Notes: generated from the sequence alone by a model not told the origin. DNA of 64,000 nt from Maea johnstoni (GCA_963942565.1 OZ012699.1:28453431-28517430); one strand, 5' to 3'. Shown: positions 9,411 through 20,229, numbered from the stretch's first letter. Translations and numbers: made by a program.

Positions 9411-10629
9411 GCTGCTTTCGATACAATCGATCACTCCATCCTTTTATCTAGGATGGAGTCAGTTCTTGGAGTTAAAGGATCTGCTCTACATTGGTTCAAA
9501 TCGTACCTGCTAGGCATGAAAGAGAGGATTAAAATCAATGATGACTTCTCCGAAAATCAGGAAATCCTGTGGTCTGTACCACAGGGATCTGTGTTGGGCG
9601 CACTATTGTTCCTAATATACATCATACCTCTGGCACAGCTTATCCGATCCTACAGTCTGCACAATCATGGCTATGCTGATGACACCCAGCTCTGCTTATC
9701 ATTTAGAAAAGACAAGTGATAACGCAATTGTCAAACGTGAAATCCTAAATCTTGAGAAATGTTTGTGTGACATTAGTGTAGACCCTGGATGTCTCAGAAC
9801 AAGCTGAAACTCAACAATGACCAGACTGAAATCATTCTATTCGGCTCTAAGAAACACCTAGCTGAACCGAACATTAAGTCACTCTCTGTAGCGGGGACTG
9901 ATGTGTCCGTTGCATCTGAGCCTGTGCAGAATCTGGGAGCTCTGTTTGACTCTCAATTGATCATGGCACCCCATGTCAAAAGTGTTGTCAAAAAATCTAG
10001 CTTTCACCTGAGAAATATTGGAAAAGCAAGACATGTGTTAACAGAAGATGCCACAAAAACAGTGATGCAGTCACTGGTGATGTCTCGCTTGGAATACTGC
10101 AATGCTCTCCTAATTGGAATACAACAGGATTTGATTGCAAAGCTGCAGTGACTACAAAACAGTGCTGCAATGATAGTATCGAGAACCAGAAAAAACATAT
10201 CACACCTGTTCTCATCAAGCTTCACTGGCTACCAATCAAATTCCGCATCCAATTTAAGGTCCTACTGCTGGTATACAAGGTGCTAAACGGACTTGCACCT
10301 AAGTACATCAAGGAGCTGCTCATGCCTCATAAACCCAGACGCCATCTGCGATCAGAAGCAAAGGGCCTTCTGGATGAGCCTCGGACTAGACTCAAATTTG
10401 GAGATCGCGCTTTCTCCATTAGTGCACCGAGATTATGGAATGCGCTTCCACAACAACTGAAGGATTCTACATCGTGTCAGGCCTTCAAGAAGTGTCTCAA
10501 AACACACCTTTCAGGCTCGCCCATTGAGGTGTTGTTGGCTATGACTCAAACTATGACAATGTGCAGCGCTTTTGAACATTTTATGAATGGAAATGGCGCT
10601 ATATAATTTCCAATTATTATTATATTATG
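9411..10629 (+). mobile_element. 5'-truncated CR1/L2-type LINE
   Basis: Reading from 9411 gives AAFDTIDHSILLSRM, LHWFKSYL, VPQGSVLGALLFLIYI and HGYADDTQLCLS, which are RT motifs ending in the YADD catalytic box (stop at 9717-9719). A shifted frame (9789-10151) gives WMSQNKLKLNNDQTEIILFG and LGALFDSQL. A third (10148-10606) gives ITPVLIKLHWLPIKFRIQFK, YKVLNGLAPKYI and RAFSISAPRLWNALPQQL, the well-known CR1/L2 C-terminal block. It ends in an ATT-rich tail (10614-10629) following GGCGCTATATAA, typical for this clade. The endonuclease and N-terminal RT are missing and there are at least two frame breaks, so it is inactive. Confidence 0.92.
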
Positions 10630-11355
10630 ATTACCTGTGACAACTAAAATGACATGCCAACTTCTGATATTTACATACACTTTTAAAAGAAACCTATTTT
10701 GGAAAAAAAGTAAAAAGAAAAAATGTTATGGCCATCAATTGATATAAAACCAATAGCTTTCTTTCAGTGATATTCAAATATTCAAAAGTTTTGAGATAAC
10801 ATGCAGTCAGTGGCAGCTCCTTAGACGATGCGGCCACCAGAGCAGGCTGCACAAAATAGAACATATCCTGCACAAATTGTGAGTGTGTCTAATGTGGTGG
10901 TACATGTTGCGATTTCACTATCGAAAACAATTTCATTTCCTCCTACATCTACCAAAAAAATCAGCCCTCCCCTCCCCCACCTTAAAAACAGCTCCCGCAC
11001 TCTCTTCCTGTTTCAACCCAGTCCCTCGTATGTAGTCTTCCACCTCTTTTGAAAAGTGACAATCCGCTGCAATGACAGCTCTCTTTTGCAAGTAAAATGA
11101 GCCAGGCAACCAGTCATTGCTGGAAATATATTTTCTTTCCTTCTCTCCATGGACCAAGTGTGAAAGAGCATATAAACCTTATATTTTCACAACCGTATTT
11201 TGGGGGGAGAAAAAATAAAAAAACTTTTCATTTTCCCACCATTTTATGCAGGAGAGATCGCGTGCCGCTTTTCGGGGGAGAGAATTTTTTTTCATTTTCA
11301 CTCCCGTTTATTGGGAAGAGAAAATTAGTTTTTTTATTTGCTCTTTCACACTTAG
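10630..11355. other. Gene-free stretch
   Basis: AT-rich sequence with pyrimidine-rich patches and homopurine runs (GGGGGGAGAAAAAATAAA near 11203). No gene, hairpin or TIR was recognised. Confidence 0.4.
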
Positions 11356-11367
11356 TCAATCGTACCA

Positions 11368-11636
11368 GAGGGATCCGCCGTGGCCTAGTGGTTACGATGC
11401 CTGGCTCCCAAAGGTGAGTTCACAGGTTCGGGTCTTGGGATCCCTAAGCAGGTTGGCCTGGTCGCTCTATAAATGTGCGGCATTGTGGAGGACTGTCTAT
11501 GGTCCTTCTGCAACAGAAAGACCCCTTGGAACTATTTGTGAAGAGTAGGGAATTTCTTCCCGGTTCTGGGTTTCTATCTCGTCGCGATATGACCTGAGCT
11601 GTTGAAAGCGACGTAAAACCCAATTCCTTCCTTCCT
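11368..11636 (+). mobile_element. tRNA-derived SINE with 12-bp target duplication
   Basis: The body starts near GGATCCGCC. It has an A-box-like GTGGCCTAGTGGTTACGATG and a B-box-like ACAGGTTCGGGTC, a tRNA-unrelated middle, and an end with TGTTGAAAGCGACGTAAAAC followed by (CCTT)n. Flanking duplications TCAATCGTACCA lie at 11356-11367 and 11637-11648. It inserted just upstream of gene copy A; copies B-D lack it. Confidence 0.88.
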
Positions 11637-11762
11637 TCAATCGTACCAAGTAGCGCAATTTGAAGCCTAATAAGACAATGTGTGACAAGAATTGCGTTGT
11701 GCTCCAATGACAAGAGTGGAATTCTGTTTTCATTATTTTGACAATTCTATCTGCTTTTTCAG

Positions 11763-12127
11763 GTGCCTGATATGAGAAGTGGATCATCCAACTACTGTGT
11801 GACAGAACATCTCCCCATAGAGGCCAAGTCAATCAAAGTCAAAGTTAAAAGGTCATCATTTCTCCATCTCGGAGAGGTTTATCAGGTGTTGGACTCTACT
11901 CTGAACATCTCCAGTTCACTTTATCAAGGGAGCAATCGTTTTCAAGGATGGCAAGGATAATTCTCCAGTTATTTACCCATTCATACCTGCCTCAGTCCTA
12001 AAAGGTCCTATAACTTAGGTGATATCTCAATTCTGCTAGACATCTCTTTAAGAAATCTTACGGAACCTAACTGTTGACTCTCAAATATTTTCTTTTAAAT
12101 CTTATCCACTTTGATTAAACACTTACC
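11763..12127 (+). other. Conserved leader exon of zinc-finger gene A
   Basis: A pyrimidine tract (TTCTATCTGCTTTTTCAG) ends in AG at 11761-11762 and is conserved at the equivalent place in all four copies. The DNA that follows (GTGCCTGATATGA onwards) is also conserved up to the ATG. An in-frame TAA lies four codons upstream of that ATG, so this is most simply 5' UTR continuous with the coding exon. A short reading frame (65 codons in A, longer in C) is not preserved in D. The first exon would lie upstream and was not identified. Confidence 0.55.
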
Positions 12128-14389
12128 ATGTCTTCAGAAGTGATAGATCAAAAGGATGGGGACAAAGGGGAAAGACCCTTTTCTGAAGCATTTAAACAGT
12201 CTACTACTCGCATACAGCATAAGAGGAAACACAGTATGGAAAGACCCTTTCAATGCAATGAATGTGATAAGGCATTTAAAAGATCTTTTAATCTGGTAGA
12301 GCATAAGAGGATACATACAGAGGAAAGACCCTTCCAATGCAATGAATGTAACAAGACATTTAAAAGATCCTTTACTCTCGCACAGCATAAGATGATACAC
12401 AGTGGAGAAAGAGCCTTCCAGTGCAATGTATGTGACAAGGCCTTCTTACAATCTTCTTCTCTGGTACAGCATAAGAGGATACATAGTGGGGAAAGGCCTT
12501 TCCAGTGCAATGAATGTGATAAGGCATACAAAGCTTCTTCTAGTCTACTAATACATAAGAGGATGCATAGTGGTGAAAGACCCTTCCAATGCAATGTATG
12601 TAACAAGGCATTCACAAACCGTAAAGGTCTGATAAAGCATAAGAGGATACACAGTGGGGAAAGACCCTTCCAGTGTAATTTATGTGACAAGGCATTCTCA
12701 CAGGCTTCTGGTTTGGTCATGCATAAGAGGATGCACAGTGGGGAAAGACCTTTCCAGTGCGATGAATGTGACAAAACATACAAACACTCTTCTGGTCTAA
12801 TAAAGCATAAGATGATACACAGTGGGGAAAGACCTTTCCAGTGCAATGAATGTGACAAGGCATTCACAAACCATTATGGTCTGGTAAGGCATAAGAGGAC
12901 ACACGATGGGGATGGATTCCAGTGCAATGTATGTTACAAGGCATTCACAGAGTTTTCTTGTCTGGTAGAGCATCAGAGGATACACAGTGGGGAAAAAGCC
13001 TTCCAGTGCAATCTATGTGACAACACATTCTCAGACTCTTCTAGTCTAGTAAAGCATAAGAGGATACACAGTGGGGAACGACCTTTACAATGCAATGAAT
13101 GTGACAAGGCATTCACAACTTCTTCTAGTCTGGCATCACACGCTTGTACACGGAATCAAACAGGAGAAAGACCTCTTCAATATGATATGTGTGACAAGAC
13201 ATATAAGACATCATCTTCTCTAAAGCAGCAGCAACTTACACATCAAATGCTGTCAACTCACAAAACAGAACAACAGTTTTCAGAACCAGGGCAATGGATT
13301 GTTGTTAAAGGACAGTGTGTCCCAGTGAAGCATGAGTTGGAGGAAAATGCTAGCAGCATTTTAGTAAAACAGGAAAACCATGGTTTTGAAGGACAGTGTG
13401 TCCCTATAAAACAAGAGTTGGAGAAAAATACTAATAGCATATTAGTAAAACAGGAAAACCATGTTGTTGAAGGACAGTGTGTCCCTATGAAACAAGAGTT
13501 AGAGGAAAATGCTAGTAGCATATTAGCACAACAAGAAAACCATGTTGTTGAAGGACAGTGTGTCCCTATAAAGCAACAGTTTGAGGAAAATGCTTGCAGC
13601 ATATTAGCAAAACAGGAAAACCATGTTATTGAAGGACAGTTTGTCACTATAAAACAAGAGTTGGAGAAATATACTAAAAGCATATTAGTAAAACAGGAAA
13701 ACCATGTTGTTAATGGACAGTGTCTCCCGATAAAGCTAGAGTTGAAGGAAAATGCTAATAGCATATTAGTAAAACGGGAAGACCATGTTGTTGAAGGACA
13801 GTGTGTCCCTATAAAGCAAGAGTTGGAGGAAAATGCTAGCAGCATATTAGTAAAACAGGAAGACCATGTTATTGATGGACAATGTGTCCCGATAAAGCAA
13901 GAGTTAGAGGAAAATTCTAGCAGCATATTAGTAAAACAGGAAAACCATGTTGTTGAAGGACAGTGTGTCCTGATAAAGCAAGTGTTAGAGGAAAATGCTA
14001 ATAGCATGTTAGTAAAACAGGAAAACCATGTTATTGAAGGGCATTGTGTCCCTATAAAACAAGAGTTTGAGAAATATACTAATAGCATATTAGTTAAACA
14101 GGAAAACCATGTTGTTGAAGGACAGTGTGTCCCTATAAAGCAAGAGTTGGAGAAAAATGCTAATAGCATATTAGTAAAACAGGAAAACCATGTTGTTGAA
14201 GGACAGTGTGTCCCTATAAAGCAAGAGTTGGAGAAAAATGCTAATAGCATATTAGTAAAACAGGAAAACCTTGTTGTTAAAGGACAATGTCTGCCGATAA
14301 AGCAAGAGTTGGAGGAAAATGCTAATAGCATATTAATAAAACAGGAAAACCATGTTATTGATGGACGATGTCTCCCGATAAAGCAATAG
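12128..14389 (+). CDS. C2H2 zinc-finger protein with SUMO-motif repeat tail, paralogue A
   Basis: 753 residues, probably nuclear and DNA-binding. Residues about 15-37 are a dead finger that has lost its cysteine pair (GERPFSEAFKQS). About 41-320 hold ten canonical C2H2 fingers (FQCNECDKAF type, H-x3-H) joined by HSGERPF linkers, a variant of the TGEKP linker. Two degenerate fingers follow; the last has Tyr for a cysteine and Gln for a histidine. From about residue 392 the tail is 13 full plus one partial 27-residue repeats of the type VVEGQCVPIKQE then LEENAS then SILVKQENH. I count about 22 [VIM]KxE sites, the SUMO-acceptor consensus. There is no KRAB, SCAN or BTB domain. The ATG is in a fair context (TTACCATG) with an in-frame stop upstream. 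The ORF stops at TAG where the paralogues have GAG, followed by two transposon insertions (14414-16290), so its original C-terminus is lost. Sequence-specific repression is a reasonable guess, not shown. Confidence 0.9.
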   Translation: MSSEVIDQKDGDKGERPFSEAFKQSTTRIQHKRKHSMERPFQCNECDKAFKRSFNLVEHKRIHTEERPFQCNECNKTFKRSFTLAQHKMIHSGERAFQCNVCDKAFLQSSSLVQHKRIHSGERPFQCNECDKAYKASSSLLIHKRMHSGERPFQCNVCNKAFTNRKGLIKHKRIHSGERPFQCNLCDKAFSQASGLVMHKRMHSGERPFQCDECDKTYKHSSGLIKHKMIHSGERPFQCNECDKAFTNHYGLVRHKRTHDGDGFQCNVCYKAFTEFSCLVEHQRIHSGEKAFQCNLCDNTFSDSSSLVKHKRIHSGERPLQCNECDKAFTTSSSLASHACTRNQTGERPLQYDMCDKTYKTSSSLKQQQLTHQMLSTHKTEQQFSEPGQWIVVKGQCVPVKHELEENASSILVKQENHGFEGQCVPIKQELEKNTNSILVKQENHVVEGQCVPMKQELEENASSILAQQENHVVEGQCVPIKQQFEENACSILAKQENHVIEGQFVTIKQELEKYTKSILVKQENHVVNGQCLPIKLELKENANSILVKREDHVVEGQCVPIKQELEENASSILVKQEDHVIDGQCVPIKQELEENSSSILVKQENHVVEGQCVLIKQVLEENANSMLVKQENHVIEGHCVPIKQEFEKYTNSILVKQENHVVEGQCVPIKQELEKNANSILVKQENHVVEGQCVPIKQELEKNANSILVKQENLVVKGQCLPIKQELEENANSILIKQENHVIDGRCLPIKQ

Positions 14390-14413
14390 TTGGAGGAAAA
14401 TGCTAATAGCATA

Positions 14414-15027
14414 CTGTAAAGTTTGAAATATTAATGTGGAAGTAATATTAGCGACTTTAACGAGTGGGTCCGATTCGTTAATATTACGACCCGTTATTAT
14501 TCGTTCTATTTTTTTTTCAAATTGCATATCTAGTCACAATTAAACATGGTCAGTGGATAACCATATGTATATACATAGACACACGTACATGCAACCAAAT
14601 TGTGAATGATGCGTGTAATTACGGCGGATCTGAGTTCCTTAATTGCAAAATACCAGTCAGGACTGGCATTCATTGACACGTGAGTTCGATAAACAGCCGC
14701 GTGGCGATACTAGATTAGTGCATTAAATCTACGTGGTTCTAAGAAATCACGATTGCAATGGACCCATTTTGATGATCAATCGTACCATTCATAGCTCGAC
14801 CTGATAATCTTGAACCCTTAATTTTACTTGTTAGGTGGTTGCACCTTAATGAAACCAAGTCTATTCTGTATCTTCGGGCATGAGTGGTAGATTAGTATAT
14901 GAATTAGACTACCACTACTCAGATGGCGCTTTTGGTGACGGACCAGATGCTAATATTACGATCCGCTATTATCTAAAAATGGATCAATTAGCTAAATATA
15001 AAATCGCTAATAATTCGAACTTTACAG
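14414..15027. mobile_element. TA-flanked TIR element in the 3' end of gene A (element 1)
   Basis: 614 bp, ends CTGTAAAGTTTGAAATATTA and, at the right, ATAATTCGAACTTTACAG. Flanking TA at 14412-14413 and 15028-15029. The target is the TA in AGCATATTAGT of a tail repeat. Subterminal words AATATTAGCGACTTTAACGA and GTGGGTCCGATTCG are shared with element 2. A short hairpin lies at about 14883-14923. Non-coding. Confidence 0.85.
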
Positions 15028-15189
15028 TAATTGGGGGAACCGGGAAGAACAGATGAGAAATATACCACCTTCATCTTCCTAGAACCTTGGACCAAAATAT
15101 ACAGTGGTTGCTCATCTAAGGAAAACCATATTGTTGAAGGACAGCGTGTCCCTATAAAGCAAGAGTAGGAGGAAAATGCTAGCAGCATA
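15028..15189 (+). pseudogene. Stranded tail repeat of gene A between two TIR elements
   Basis: About 15119-15187 reads AACCATATTGTTGAAGGACA and GCTAGCAGCATA, a 27-codon tail repeat with TAG in place of GAG. The preceding 15030-15118 is foreign to the repeat. The piece marks where the ancestral ORF continued. Confidence 0.8.
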
Positions 15190-16290
15190 CTGTAAAGTTC
15201 GAGATATAAGCGTGCTTAAATTTAGCGAATTGATCCATTTTTCCATGTTAGCGAATCGTAATATTAGCGTCTGAACCATCTCAAAAAGCGCCATCTGCCG
15301 ACAGATATTCAAACTAGACCTGGTTTGATAAACGGTCAAAGGGTGGCGTGTGATTTTGGCTGCCGTGAGGAGGCCTGTGCACAATATAGCCGCTCTACAG
15401 GCAGTTGGAGAAGACAAACAAATCGCCCAAAATAGAAGCCTCACCTGGTTCCTACTGGCAACCATGGGTCACACAGCATTCGGAGGTAGCTGACCTGAAT
15501 ATCAGGCCAGTGGCCATTGACCCAGATTTGCTAGAACATATGGAAAATAGCTGCCTGAACCCTGAGACTTATATTACCTAGAAGTAATACAGCTCTCTGC
15601 TGAACCATAGTTGCCAGTAGCAACCAGGTGAGGCTCCAATTGTCTGGGTAAACTGGTTAAATAAAAGAAATAAAAGGTCAGATTGGGCAGATTTTGATAT
15701 GGAGGTATATGATTTCCTTTGTTTTGGTAGCGTCATCTGCCGTCTATGTAAAAACTATTTCTTTTGGGAAAGATGTGCACATCGAATTGTGCACTCCCAA
15801 TGAGTCAAAACTGCGTTTTTATTTGGTTTCATACTATATATACAGTCAAATAAAATAACCCTCACTTCAGAATACCATTTTCTTTCTCAAAAATCGTTAT
15901 TTACTGACATAGAGCAATCGATGTTGAGTGGGTCAAAAACGGCACACACGTGGCGCCATCAGCCGGCTTTGTCAAAAACTTTTTTTGGAAATAATGTGCA
16001 CATCAAGTTGTGCACCCTTAAGTCGTCAAAACTGCGTTTTTATTCAGTTTCTGGCCACATATACATTTAAATATAATAACCCTTACTTCAAAATATCCTT
16101 TTCATTCTCGGAATCAGTTATTTACTGAGGAAAAACGATGTTAATGGGTCAAAATCGTCACACGCGCCATATATTGACAAAATTATCTTGGAAAATGGAA
16201 CAAATATGAGCGGATTGTAATATTAGCGAATCTGACCCACTCGCTAAAGTCGCCAATAATAGTTCCACGCTAATATTTCGAACTTTACAG
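15190..16290. mobile_element. TA-flanked TIR element in the 3' end of gene A (element 2)
   Basis: 1,101 bp, ends CTGTAAAGTTCGAGATATAA and ATATTTCGAACTTTACAG, with TA duplication at 15188-15189 and 16291-16292. The empty site GCATATTAGTAAAA exists in copies B, C and D. Inside, a block of about 222 bp is tandemly repeated twice and a bit (about 15728-16175; words TGTGCACATC, AAACTGCGTTTTTATT, AAAACTT). A smaller inverted-repeat insertion lies at about 15435-15635 (GCCTCACCTGGTT / AACCAGGTGAGGC). It is the same family as element 1. Confidence 0.88.
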
Positions 16291-16292
16291 TA

Positions 16293-18480
16293 TTAGTAAA
16301 AAAGGAATTTTTTGATGTCTGACATGACTTATGATCTTATAGATAAAGTAGCACTCAACATACATCAGTGGCCAACCTAAATAATCACCTGGGAATGGAA
16401 ACCATCTTGGTAACCCTTCCAATGCTAAGGCTACTTTCGTCCAAAGGATGCAAAGATTTTTGATAACCTTCCAAACCCTGTCATGTTGGTATTTATTGGA
16501 AAGCTCTCACTGAGTATGAATGTCTGCTCAGGTAGATGAGTACCCATATGCCAGGGTTTCATTCATTTTTAGGTTTTTTGCATCATTTTGTATTGGCAAA
16601 ATTAGCCGCCAGCAGCATAAGCGTTAATTAAAGGTAGATAGTTAGATGTGAAATGTCAGTTGCCAATTAGGCTGATGGTAGTGAACAGTTGGGTTTGTTA
16701 TTAATTAGGAGTGCAAACAATATAGAATCAATAGTGACATAGCAATATTTTTATTTTAGAATTGGGTACAATTCTGACCCCTTAGCCCTTATGCTTCTGA
16801 TGGCTTATTTGGTCAATATAAAATGGTGCAAAAACCTGAAAAATGACAAACCCTGGCATATGGGTACTCATCTGAGTTTTTTCAGTGAGGGCTATCCTAT
16901 GAATACTAACATGACAGGGTTTAAATGGTGTTCACAAATCTTTGCATTCTTGTGTTTTAGACAAAAGTAGACTCAGCATTGAATGGGTCAAATATCTATT
17001 CTGAGAAGTAGAGAGAAAAACAAACGGCCATGTCTACTTGCAAGTCATTTTCTGTATTCTCACCAGTCAGGTTAGAAAAAAATACTGATTGATTGCAAAT
17101 CAAATATTCATCATGATATTTGATTAGCATATGATTCTATAGATGTTTGGTTAATACACATGCCAATAATGTGTAACTTATATCATTATACTAAACTGTA
17201 TGGAGTTGATATACCTTATTTCTTGCTGGAGGCCTAAAGAATTCAACAGCGTAACCTAGGAATAGACATCTTTTTATTGAACCCCATTGTAATTTTGCCT
17301 TTGAGTAACTCTTTTGTACCCTTTCTAAGAAATTCTGTCAAAGAAGTCGCATTTAACAAACTCCAACCATTTGTAGATTCAGAACTAACATAATGACCTG
17401 TCATGTTCTTTATGTATTCTTGTTAAGAGCTTTGTGTAGGTGTTTTAGATATTTTTTGGTGATAATTATTAATGAAACCCTGCAATTCTGACTGAATCAT
17501 TTTTCAATTCCTTGATTTAAATAACTGAGTATTGCGAAATTGGATTCAAGCTTATCTGGCCAAATATTGGATTAAGAATAGTCCCATCTCTTTGTATCAT
17601 TCCTGGCCTGAATGGGTAACGTGCGAGTTTCTATTCTGGACACAGTTGACCAGTACTTTCCTCTCCCCAGCGTTTCAAGCCTTAATAGCGGGATTGTTTA
17701 TTTGTGGAGATATGATAGATGATGTATGTTACATACCGGTATTATTATCACTTACGATTCTTATAAATAAATTACATTTACATTGTATGCAAATCCGTTG
17801 TTATTTATCATTCACCTCTAAGCCATTGATGTCGTCTACACTTTGAAGGGACCATTAGTGCACTTTACAATGCTCTGTTGGGACTTCATGTCAGGATGGT
17901 CTACTAGTACTTCATTATGCATTAATTGAACGTTGTATTCAAACCCCACTTCAGACAGGATCTTACCACTTATATCTAGAGCTACATGTATTTCATGGTT
18001 ATTCCCCTTGCTATCCTGATCAGATTAAATGGTCGGACCCAGAAAATGTAAATGTATGTTGGTACTTAAGCTTATTTAGGGTGGAAATGTGTAAATCATT
18101 TTGTAAAGCCATTTCCCTAATCTAAAAGATTATACCAAAAAATAGTGTTGAAGTAGATTATATGAATATTAACACAATGGGTCGGTCATCACAGACCAAT
18201 AACCATATGGCATATACTATATAGTATAGTGAAGATCTGGACACACATAATATCACCGAATCTAGTCTCAGCGTGACATCACTAGGAGACAAAGACCAAT
18301 GAGGCTCTTGTATTTGTTTACATTATAGAGGAGGTCGCTCATGCACATGCGCAGAACGCATCTCTTGAGTGACTTTCTTCATAAACTGGACTAGGAGTCG
18401 TGTCCAGGCTGCTGAGCGAGATCTGCTGGTTGCGTATCAGGTGATCGATATTCCTGGCAACGCATGCCAATTGCAAACTA
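16293..18480. other. Non-coding part of copy A downstream of the gene
   Basis: Begins with the ancestral gene end (TTAGTAAAAAAGGAATTTTTTGATGTCTGA, read in part as LVKKEFFDV then stop) and continues as DNA homologous to 27090-29230, 49043-50867 and 57130-57900. A reading frame of about 104 codons at 17532-17846 has counterparts in B and C, but the frame is not kept between them, so I do not call a gene. AATAAA-like sites occur (for example 17765-17772), but a polyadenylation site cannot be fixed. Confidence 0.6.
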
Positions 18481-19719
18481 TTAAGCCACCTAATTCTTAT
18501 TCATTCAGATCTGTTTCTGTGTAGCTTGGAATAATAAACACCTTTTTATTCATCGAAGTGCGTAATCAAAAAAAAGTATATTCCAAAGATCTGAGATTTT
18601 CAGTTGACATTACTCCTCATTTGATCTGCACCAAAACCGCGGGAGAACCAGAACGTAGTACCAATTTCTTTAAAGTTTCAACTGGCATATACTTGAAAAT
18701 GCTAAACTATATGCATGTTAAATAGTTTTAACCTAAGATATTGATACACAATCATAAGAGGTGATAGTTTTTAAATTGCTCTGAAGTTGATACATGTATC
18801 TGAATGTTCATATATTTTACAAGTTGTTTCAGTGGTAAGAACCTATCGGTATGAACATAGAAAAGCTATTTTTGATAGTATACATAGCGGTAGATGATGT
18901 ATCCATCTCTCTGTACAGATGAGGTTGTATAGTTTTTGAGAGTCAACCTCTCTGCAAAGAGGTTAGCATTTCTAGGGTTGGCGAATTGTGGACACACCTT
19001 TCAAAATATTTTGAGCATTGCTTGTCAAATATTTATATAGTATACCACATTTTGGTTTTCCTTAAATTTAAGATCACAAAATACGTTCAATTTAAAACAA
19101 GAATGTAAACGAGTATAGGATTTGCCATCAAACTTTTGATGGTGATTTCGCACAGAACAATATCTGCTTAACGCAAGATACAAAGAAAATATTAAGCCAC
19201 CCAATTCTTATTCGTTCTGATCTGTTTCTGCGTAACTTGGATTCACAAACAACTTGTTTTCATTCATCTAACTGCGTAATCACAAAAAGTATATTCCGAA
19301 GATCTGAGATGTTGACATTACTTCTCATTTGATCTGCGCCAAAACGGCGGGAGAACTAAAACACAGTACCAATTTCTTCAAAGTTTCAACTGGCATACTT
19401 GAAAATGCTATATGCATGTTATTATAAATAGTTTTAACCACAATCATAAGAGATGATAGTTTTTAAAATTGCTCTGAAGTTGATACATGTATCTGAATGT
19501 TCATATATTTTAGAAGTTGTTTCAGTGGCAAGAACATATCGCAATGTAAAGTTATTTTGATCTTATACACTGCGGTAGATGCTGTATCCATCTCTCTTCA
19601 CAGCTAAGGTGGTTGTATAGTTATTGAGAGTCAACCTCGCAGCATTTCTAGGGTTTGACGAATTTCGGACACACCTTTCAAAATATTTTTAGCATTGTTT
19701 GTCAAATATCCATAACACC
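18481..19719 (+). repeat. Internal tandem duplication in copy A
   Basis: The block from TTAAGCCACCTAATTCTTATT (18481) to TCTAGGGTTGGCGAATTG and CATTGCTTGTCAAATAT (about 19030) recurs at 19193-19710 with moderate divergence. Copy B has the same two blocks (29230-29780, 29937-30458). Copy C has only the first (50868-51390). Confidence 0.8.
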
Positions 19720-20105
19720 CCCGGGGGGGGGGGGGCACTTGGGTATTTAGGGGGGCTCATACGCTCGTTATCAAAATTAAAAAATACCCTAAAAGCACTG
19801 ATTTCAGGCCCAAAAAGCACCCTTATTTTAATAAAACGCTGATTTTTTCCACTAAATAAACACCCCTTATTTTATCAAAACACTTACGGAGTCACTCCGC
19901 GTCAGAGCCGCGTATATTTCAAGGATTGAAAGGGGATTTTGACCCCCATACTTCGTACCTGGGTACAAAAAAGTACCCTTCATTTACAAAATCGCGGACA
20001 TGCGGAGGTCTAAAAATAAGACCCCTTCTTCCGCGAAATACGTAACGCCGGTGCGGCCCCCCTCGGTACCTGAGTGCCCCCCCCCCCCCCCCCCCCCCCC
20101 CCCGG
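19720..20105. mobile_element. G/C-capped MITE with 8-bp target duplication, copy A
   Basis: Ends are CCCGGGGGGG-GGCACTTGGGTA and, inward from the right, GGGGGGCACTCAGGTACC. The flanking 8-bp duplication ATAACACC lies at 19712-19719 and 20106-20113. The interior (GACCCCCATACTTCGTACCT, CGCGGACATGCGGAGGTC) is shared with copy B. The open frame on the minus strand is a by-product. Copy A lacks about 100 internal bases present in B. Confidence 0.85.
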
Positions 20106-20229
20106 ATAACACCTTGCGTTTGCATATTTTTAATGGCTGCCAATTTTAGAAATATGTAGTGCATTTTTTATTTTTTCCGAACTTCCCCGCCTTCTCCCCG
20201 CGACGGTTCTTTCCGTTGCTGTTCTTTGC

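Noticed and set aside
12250-12867. Antisense frames opposite the zinc fingers (HSLHWKGLSPLCILLC type)
   Set aside because: Known artefact of reading conserved finger linkers backwards; they mirror the 84-bp finger period.
13258-14412. Long antisense reading frame (384 codons) opposite the tail repeats of gene A, with similar ones in B-D
   Set aside because: The 81-bp repeat happens to lack stops on the other strand, so repetition alone keeps the frame open. The product (CFIGTHCPSTTWFSCF type) has no sign of selection.
17532-17846. Reading frame conserved between copies A, B and C (IQAYLAKYWIKNSPISLYHS)
   Set aside because: The frame is interrupted and continues in another frame in copy B, and A and C differ in frame in the second half. 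Conservation is that of the whole duplicated segment.
19919-20164. Minus-strand frame with poly-Gly and RGPHRRYVFRGRRG, also at 30773-30976
   Set aside because: It lies wholly inside the G/C-capped MITE and its duplicate, and the poly-Gly is the poly-C end.
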